This document shows, piece by piece, positions 6,165-9,665 of a stretch of 9,665 bases of DNA. The DNA comes from an uncultured Lachnospiraceae bacterium (GTDB lineage Bacteria; Bacillota; Clostridia; Lachnospirales; Lachnospiraceae): positions 1 to 9,665 of the forward strand of contig CAMWKA010000045.1 in the NCBI GenBank assembly GCA_947174725.1. The letters are read 5' to 3'. How positions within the stretch are numbered: the first letter of the stretch is position 1; each line of letters starts with the position of its first letter. The notes under the pieces are model-generated. The model worked only from the letters and a program-made list of their open reading frames with translations. It had not been told where the DNA came from and made no database searches. The position numbers and the translations under genes are program-made.

Positions 6165-6530
6165 ATGGTATTAACGGTTGATACGTTGGACAATGTGGCG
6201 CGTTTTCTGACACTTCTTCTGATATTTGGCTTTGTTCTGGCAGTGACGTATTTTACGACGCGCTATATTGCTAATTTTCAGAAGGGAAGGCTTCGTGATG
6301 CCAATATCTCGGTGATAGAGACGGCACAGATCGCTCCGGGAAGATATATCCAGATCATCAGGATCGGCAGCCGTTATCTGGCGGTGGCGGTGGGTAAAGA
6401 TACGGTCACGATGCTGATAGAATTAAAAGAAGAGGAAATACAGCTTTTGAATGAAACGGGAACGGATCTCCCAGGATTTAAAGAAATTATGGAGAAAGCG
6501 AAGGAAAAGCTGTCGAAGGAAAAGAAATAG
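6165..6530 (+). CDS. fliO: Flagellar biosynthesis protein FliO (FliZ in Bacillus)
   Basis: FliO is a small membrane protein that helps assemble the FliP ring at the start of export-gate construction. The 121-residue product has one hydrophobic helix at about residues 11-30 (VARFLTLLLIFGFVLAVTYF) and a short basic stretch. A cytoplasmic domain follows, reading ISVIETAQIAPGRYIQIIRIGSRYLAVAVGKDTVTMLIEL, the FliO pattern in which a beta-rich segment contains the conserved IGSRYLAVAVG-type core. The tail is a charged Lys/Glu helix. ATG 6165 lies six bases after the fliY stop, with AAGGA of its ribosome site inside the fliY end (6150-6154), so it depends on fliY translation. FliO is poorly conserved; the placement just before fliP makes the call firm. 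No cheY lies between fliY and this gene, unlike Bacillus. Confidence 0.92.
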   Translation: MVLTVDTLDNVARFLTLLLIFGFVLAVTYFTTRYIANFQKGRLRDANISVIETAQIAPGRYIQIIRIGSRYLAVAVGKDTVTMLIELKEEEIQLLNETGTDLPGFKEIMEKAKEKLSKEKK

Positions 6531-6542
6531 GGTGATCCATTC

Positions 6543-7406
6543 ATGAAAAGCACAAGAAGTTATAAGCGAATACTACATCCCATATGCCTACTGTTTCTGG
6601 TGGGCATATTGTGTCTGCTGGTGCCGATGCGCGTCTATGCGACAGATACGGACAATGATGGTGAGACAGATGAACGTACCTATGAGGATGAACCCGGAAG
6701 CGCAGAGACAGGCAGGGACAATGCTGATCTGAATATAGGAGATTCCTTTACGGTTACAGTAGATCAGGGCAATGGCACGCTTAACGGCGCGTTGCGTATA
6801 CTGATCATCTTAACGCTGATTGCGCTTGCGCCGATGCTGTTGATCATGCTGACTTCGTTCACGCGGATCATTATTGTTCTGCATTTTACCAGAACGGCGC
6901 TCAATACGCAGACGGCTCCGCCCAATCAGGTGTTGCTGGGACTTGCGGTCTTTCTGACCATCTATATTATGGCGCCGGTCTTTGCGCAGATCTATAATGA
7001 TGCGATACAGCCCTTAGATGAGGGCAGGATCACGCAGGAAGAGGCGCTGGAGGCGGGACTTGCGCCGCTGCGGGAGTTTATGTGCGGGGAGGCGCTGGTG
7101 AAGGATACGGCGACGTTGATGGAAATCGCCGGACTGGAATGGGACGGCGTGACGACAGATGATGTGCCGACCTCGGTTTTGATTCCCAGTTTTATTTTAG
7201 GCGAGCTGCGGGCGGCCTTTATTATAGGATTTGTAATTTATATTCCGTTTTTGGTCATTGATATGGTTGTGGCGTCTATTCTCATGAGTATGGGTATGAT
7301 GATGCTTCCGCCGACGACGATTTCCATGCCGTTTAAAATCTTATTATTTGTATTGGCGGACGGATGGAATCTGATTATTGTCAATCTTGTTAGGACATTC
7401 CATTGA
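6543..7406 (+). CDS. fliP: Flagellar type III export gate protein FliP
   Basis: FliP (287 aa) forms the five-subunit core of the export gate with FliR and FliQ. Residues 10-33 are a signal peptide with a likely cleavage after VYA (31-33). The mature N-terminus is a strongly acidic segment (about 34-66) that starts DTDNDGETDE. Residues 86-145 carry the hallmark block LTSFTRIIIVLHFTRTALNTQ then APPNQVLLGLAVFLTIYIMAP. The second half carries VLIPSFILGELRAAFIIGFVIYIPFLVIDMVVASILMSMGMMMLPPTTISMPFKILLFVLADGW, also diagnostic. Two Cys lie in the signal peptide and one at 181. It is about 40-65 residues longer than many FliP proteins, mainly through the N-terminal acidic segment. The ATG at 6543 follows AGGGTGATC-like pairing at 6530-6538. 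Twelve bases separate it from fliO. Confidence 0.97.
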   Translation: MKSTRSYKRILHPICLLFLVGILCLLVPMRVYATDTDNDGETDERTYEDEPGSAETGRDNADLNIGDSFTVTVDQGNGTLNGALRILIILTLIALAPMLLIMLTSFTRIIIVLHFTRTALNTQTAPPNQVLLGLAVFLTIYIMAPVFAQIYNDAIQPLDEGRITQEEALEAGLAPLREFMCGEALVKDTATLMEIAGLEWDGVTTDDVPTSVLIPSFILGELRAAFIIGFVIYIPFLVIDMVVASILMSMGMMMLPPTTISMPFKILLFVLADGWNLIIVNLVRTFH

Positions 7407-7431
7407 GTATAGGAAGGAGAACGGTGATTTT

Positions 7432-7698
7432 ATGACGACAGAAATGGTTACCTCGCTTATGTCACAGGCTTTATATTGTGTTATCACCACCGCGGCGCCG
7501 GCATTGCTGGTTTCGCTGGTCATCGGCCTGATCATCAGTATCTTTCAGACAGTTACTTCGATACAGGAACAGACGCTGACATTTGTGCCTAAGGTAATTG
7601 CCATCTTTCTGACGCTGATCCTCGGGGGCAACTGGATGTTGAACAATATGATCACGCTGATGCAGGAACTCTGGTCAAACTTTGCGTTATATGTATAA
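7432..7698 (+). CDS. fliQ: Flagellar type III export gate protein FliQ
   Basis: FliQ is the four-copy, two-helix subunit that wraps the FliP/FliR core of the export gate. The 88-residue product matches the usual 87-90. It has helices at about residues 15-38 (ITTAAPALLVSLVIGLIISIFQT) and 51-75, and the conserved turn SIFQTVTSIQEQTLTFVPK between them. The ATG at 7432 is preceded by AAGGAG at 7414-7419 and a second GGTGAT element at 7423-7428. An in-frame TTG at 7378 would overlap fliP and add 18 residues unlike the family, so it is not used. The 25-base gap after fliP and 16-base gap to fliR fit tight operon layout. Confidence 0.97.
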   Translation: MTTEMVTSLMSQALYCVITTAAPALLVSLVIGLIISIFQTVTSIQEQTLTFVPKVIAIFLTLILGGNWMLNNMITLMQELWSNFALYV

Positions 7699-7714
7699 TA
7701 AGCGGTGAAAGTCT

Positions 7715-8509
7715 ATGATTGATGTAGCTTTTCCTATAGAGGAATTGGAATTTTATCTCTTGATCCTGGTCAGGGTATCCTGCTTTGTTTTTGCGGCACC
7801 GTTTTTCAGTCAAAATGGCGTACCCAGACCGGTCAAGGTGACGTTCAGCATTTTCACCGCGTATCTGCTCTATAGCGCTACTCTGGTTCATGAGATGCCG
7901 GAATACAGTACATTATTCCAGTATGCGGGGATTGTAATCAAGGAAGCGGTTACAGGGCTTCTGGTGGGACTGGGAGCGCAATTTTGTTTTATGATCATTA
8001 GTTTTGCGGGACATATGGTGGATACGGAGATAGGATTTGCCATGGCTTCCCTGATGGATCCCACAACGAGACAGCAGACGACGGTAACGGGTATGTATTT
8101 GCAGTATGCCTTTATGCTGATCTTTCTGCTCGGCGGGATGTACCGGTATCTGCTTTCCGCGCTGGCGGAGACATTTATCCTGATACCGGTTGGACAGGCG
8201 CAGTTTTTCCTTAACCGGCTTTATGATTCGTTTCTTACATTTATGACTGATTATATCGTCATCGGATTCAGGATCTGTCTGCCGGTATTTTGTACGATAC
8301 TGATTGTCAATGGACTGCTGGGTATTATGGCAAAGGTTTCGCCGCAGATGAATATGTTTGCGGTCGGACTGCAGATCAAGGTATTTGCCGGACTTGGCGT
8401 GTTGCTGTTGACCACGTCCCTGCTGCCGACAGCTGCGGATTTTATCTTTGTACAGATGAAGCGGGTAATCGTGATGTTTGTGAAAGCAATGGGAGCGGTC
8501 TATGGTTGA
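7715..8509 (+). CDS. fliR: Flagellar type III export gate protein FliR
   Basis: FliR (264 aa) is the single-copy subunit that closes the FliP/FliQ gate. Hydrophobic helices run through the whole chain, about six in number. Recognisable family blocks are LILVRVSCFVFAAPFFSQNGVPRPVK (16-41), GLLVGLGAQFCFMIISFAGHMVDTEIGFAMASLMDP (81-116), and the C-terminal LLGIMAKVSPQMNMFAVGLQIKVFAGLGVLLL. The ATG at 7715 has only a modest ribosome site (GGTGAAAG, from 7704). The last eight bases overlap the flhB start, so translation of the two is probably coupled, in line with the direct contact of FliR with FlhB in the gate. Full length, no defects seen. Confidence 0.97.
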   Translation: MIDVAFPIEELEFYLLILVRVSCFVFAAPFFSQNGVPRPVKVTFSIFTAYLLYSATLVHEMPEYSTLFQYAGIVIKEAVTGLLVGLGAQFCFMIISFAGHMVDTEIGFAMASLMDPTTRQQTTVTGMYLQYAFMLIFLLGGMYRYLLSALAETFILIPVGQAQFFLNRLYDSFLTFMTDYIVIGFRICLPVFCTILIVNGLLGIMAKVSPQMNMFAVGLQIKVFAGLGVLLLTTSLLPTAADFIFVQMKRVIVMFVKAMGAVYG

Positions 8510-9629
8510 GCATAAGGCGCTTCTTGCCTACCGGCTGCAGTTCTTCGCGAAGGATGGACCCGGCGGGGAGAAGACAGAGGAACCGACACAAAAGAAGATC
8601 GATGATTCCAGAAAAGAGGGTCAGGTTGCAAAAAGCAAGGAAGTGGCAAGCACCCTTACCCTGATTGCGCTGTTCCTGATGCTTAAGTTCTGGATTTCCA
8701 TGCTGGGGAATCAGCTGTTGGAGCTGTTTCCGGGGTATTATGACCGGATGGCGGAATATGTAACGCTGGCGGGCGGACAGATTTCTACGGGGACATTTTC
8801 TTCCTTGATATCTTATGCGTTGCAGAGAATAGCGGTGATCATTCTGCCGTTTCTGCTGGTCGGATTTGTAGTCTGCTTTGTAGCGGATCTGGTGCAGGTG
8901 AAATGGAAACCGACGACAAAACCTTTGCAGCCGAAGTTCAGTAAAATAAATCCGGCCTCAGGAGTGAAGAAGCTGTTTTCGCTCCAGTCGCTTGTAGAAT
9001 TGTTGAAATCGATCCTTAAAATTGGCATTATTGTCATCGTTATCTATAATGAGTTTAAGGAAAAATGGCAGACGGTCCTGCTGGTCTATCATATGCCGCT
9101 GATGCAGGCGGTGGTTATGGCGGGGGACATGCTGATCAATATCGGGTTAAAGATAGCGTTGATTTTTATCGTTGTTGCCGCTGCTGATTATATCTTCCAG
9201 AGATGGAAGCACCATGAAGATCTGAAGATGACAAAGCAGGAAGTTAAGGATGAGTTTAAGAATACCGAAGGAGATCCGCAGATCAAGGGAAAGATCCGTC
9301 AGAGGATGATGGAGGCTTCCAGACGGAGGATGATGCAGGATCTTCCTAAGGCGGACGTCGTGATCACGAACCCGACGCATTATGCCGTAGCCATCCGGTA
9401 CGACACGGACATTGCGGACGCGCCCTTTGTGGTGGCGAAGGGGGTGGATTATCTGGCGCAGAAGATCAAAGAGATCGCCAGAGAGAATCATATTGAAATT
9501 ATGGAAAATAAACCGTTGGCGCGTTCCTTATACGCCAATGTTGAGATCGGGGAACAGATCCCGCAGGAACTTTATGTGGCGGTTGCCGAAGTCTTAGCTG
9601 CGGTTTCCCGCGCGCAGGGGAAGATATAA
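8502..9629 (+). CDS. flhB: Flagellar export switch protein FlhB
   Basis: FlhB (375 aa) binds the FliPQR gate and switches export from rod/hook to filament substrates after self-cleavage. The N-terminus reads LQFFAKDGPGGEKTEEPTQKKIDDSRKEGQVAKSKEV, with the ExTExPTxKK and SRKEGQVAKSKE hallmarks at 23-47. Four hydrophobic segments lie at about 51-70, 101-131, 165-182 and 205-230. The linker MTKQEVKDEFKNTEGDPQIKGKIRQ (243-267) is typical. The autocleavage site N290-P291-T292-H293 is intact, splitting the cytoplasmic domain after N290. The ATG at 8502 overlaps the fliR end by eight bases, with GGGAG at 8491-8495 as ribosome site. An alternative start just before LQFFA is not supported by a Met. 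Downstream, a strong ribosome site begins the next gene 29 bases on. Confidence 0.98.
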   Translation: MVEHKALLAYRLQFFAKDGPGGEKTEEPTQKKIDDSRKEGQVAKSKEVASTLTLIALFLMLKFWISMLGNQLLELFPGYYDRMAEYVTLAGGQISTGTFSSLISYALQRIAVIILPFLLVGFVVCFVADLVQVKWKPTTKPLQPKFSKINPASGVKKLFSLQSLVELLKSILKIGIIVIVIYNEFKEKWQTVLLVYHMPLMQAVVMAGDMLINIGLKIALIFIVVAAADYIFQRWKHHEDLKMTKQEVKDEFKNTEGDPQIKGKIRQRMMEASRRRMMQDLPKADVVITNPTHYAVAIRYDTDIADAPFVVAKGVDYLAQKIKEIARENHIEIMENKPLARSLYANVEIGEQIPQELYVAVAEVLAAVSRAQGKI

Positions 9630-9642
9630 CAGACTAAGAGAG

Positions 9643-9649
9643 AAAGGAG
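9643..9649 (+). promoter_or_regulatory. Ribosome binding site of the next gene (flhA)
   Basis: AAAGGAG lies nine bases before an ATG at 9659. It is among the best ribosome sites in the window, in a 29-base gap after flhB with no hairpin or T-run, so the operon continues. Confidence 0.75.
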
Positions 9650-9658
9650 TGGAAAGCC

Positions 9659-9665
9659 ATGAAAA
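9659..9665 (+). CDS. flhA: Start of next gene, by context flhA (only two codons visible)
   Basis: ATG AAA and one further base are visible before the window ends. The strong ribosome site upstream shows that this is a real start. The name rests only on gene order: flhA follows flhB in the fla/che operons of Firmicutes and in most other flagellated bacteria. FlhA would be the large export-gate ring protein that docks chaperone-substrate complexes. Nothing in the coding sequence itself can confirm this. Confidence 0.55.

Noticed and set aside
6158..6181. Seven-codon frame from the ATG overlapping the fliY stop (TAATG)
   Set aside because: It encodes only MFYGING, ends within fliO, and is explained by chance; fliO starts at 6165.
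7378..7431. 18-residue N-terminal extension of FliQ from TTG 7378
   Set aside because: It overlaps the fliP end, and the ATG at 7432 has a good ribosome site and gives the standard 88-residue FliQ.
8290..8664. 124-codon plus-strand frame over the fliR-flhB junction
   Set aside because: It covers the ends of two certain genes in another frame, and its Arg/Cys/Trp-rich product is typical of a shadow frame.
1..9665. CRISPR arrays, tRNA/rRNA, insertion sequences or defence genes
   Set aside because: I looked on both strands and saw no spaced direct repeats, RNA gene folds, transposase motifs or terminal inverted repeats; the window is filled by flagellar genes with uniform base composition.

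Overview
The window is a plus-strand flagellar gene cluster that encodes the end of the hook, the motor stator, the C-ring switch and the type III export gate. The order is flgE (3' part) - flbD/swrD - motA - motB - fliL - fliM - fliY (fliN-type) - fliO - fliP - fliQ - fliR - flhB - start of flhA. Every gene lies on the same strand. Gaps are mostly 3-40 bases and fliR overlaps flhB, which indicates an operon. The gene set matches the Firmicutes fla/che operon: flbD/swrD follows flgE, a FliY carries CheC-type phosphatase modules, and fliO to flhA form one block. The motAB insertion after flbD, the moderate GC content, the strong GGAGG-type ribosome sites and the FlhB N-terminus (LQFFAKDGPGGEKTE) suggest a motile Clostridia member, probably Lachnospiraceae of the Roseburia/Butyrivibrio kind. 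The family assignment is inference.

Region 1-1299 is the C-terminal part of the hook protein. Region 1300-1391 is a short but dense control region. It holds a near-consensus housekeeping promoter (TTGAAA-N17-TATAAT), a strong inverted repeat at the expected transcription start, a perfect 10-bp tandem repeat, and a 9-base Shine-Dalgarno match placed for an AUU start of flbD. Region 1392-3370 carries flbD and the stator pair motA/motB. The two stator genes are separated by 159 bases holding two large hairpins instead of being closely coupled. Region 3411-6158 carries fliL and the switch proteins FliM and FliY. Region 6165-9629 carries export-gate genes fliO, fliP, fliQ, fliR and flhB. The first two codons of a gene that by context is flhA close the window.

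Functionally, FliO/P/Q/R and FlhB (with FlhA) build the export gate that secretes rod, hook (FlgE) and filament subunits. MotA/MotB, supported by FliL and probably tuned by FlbD/SwrD, drive rotation against the C-ring. FliM and FliY receive CheY-P and set the rotation direction. No mobile element, CRISPR array, RNA gene or foreign cassette is visible. The genes are conventional, so the parts worth a second look are the flgE-flbD and motA-motB intergenic regions, the AUU start, and a few protein-level oddities: a sodium-type stator signature, a Met/Gln-rich FliY linker, and an acidic DxDxDG segment in FliP.
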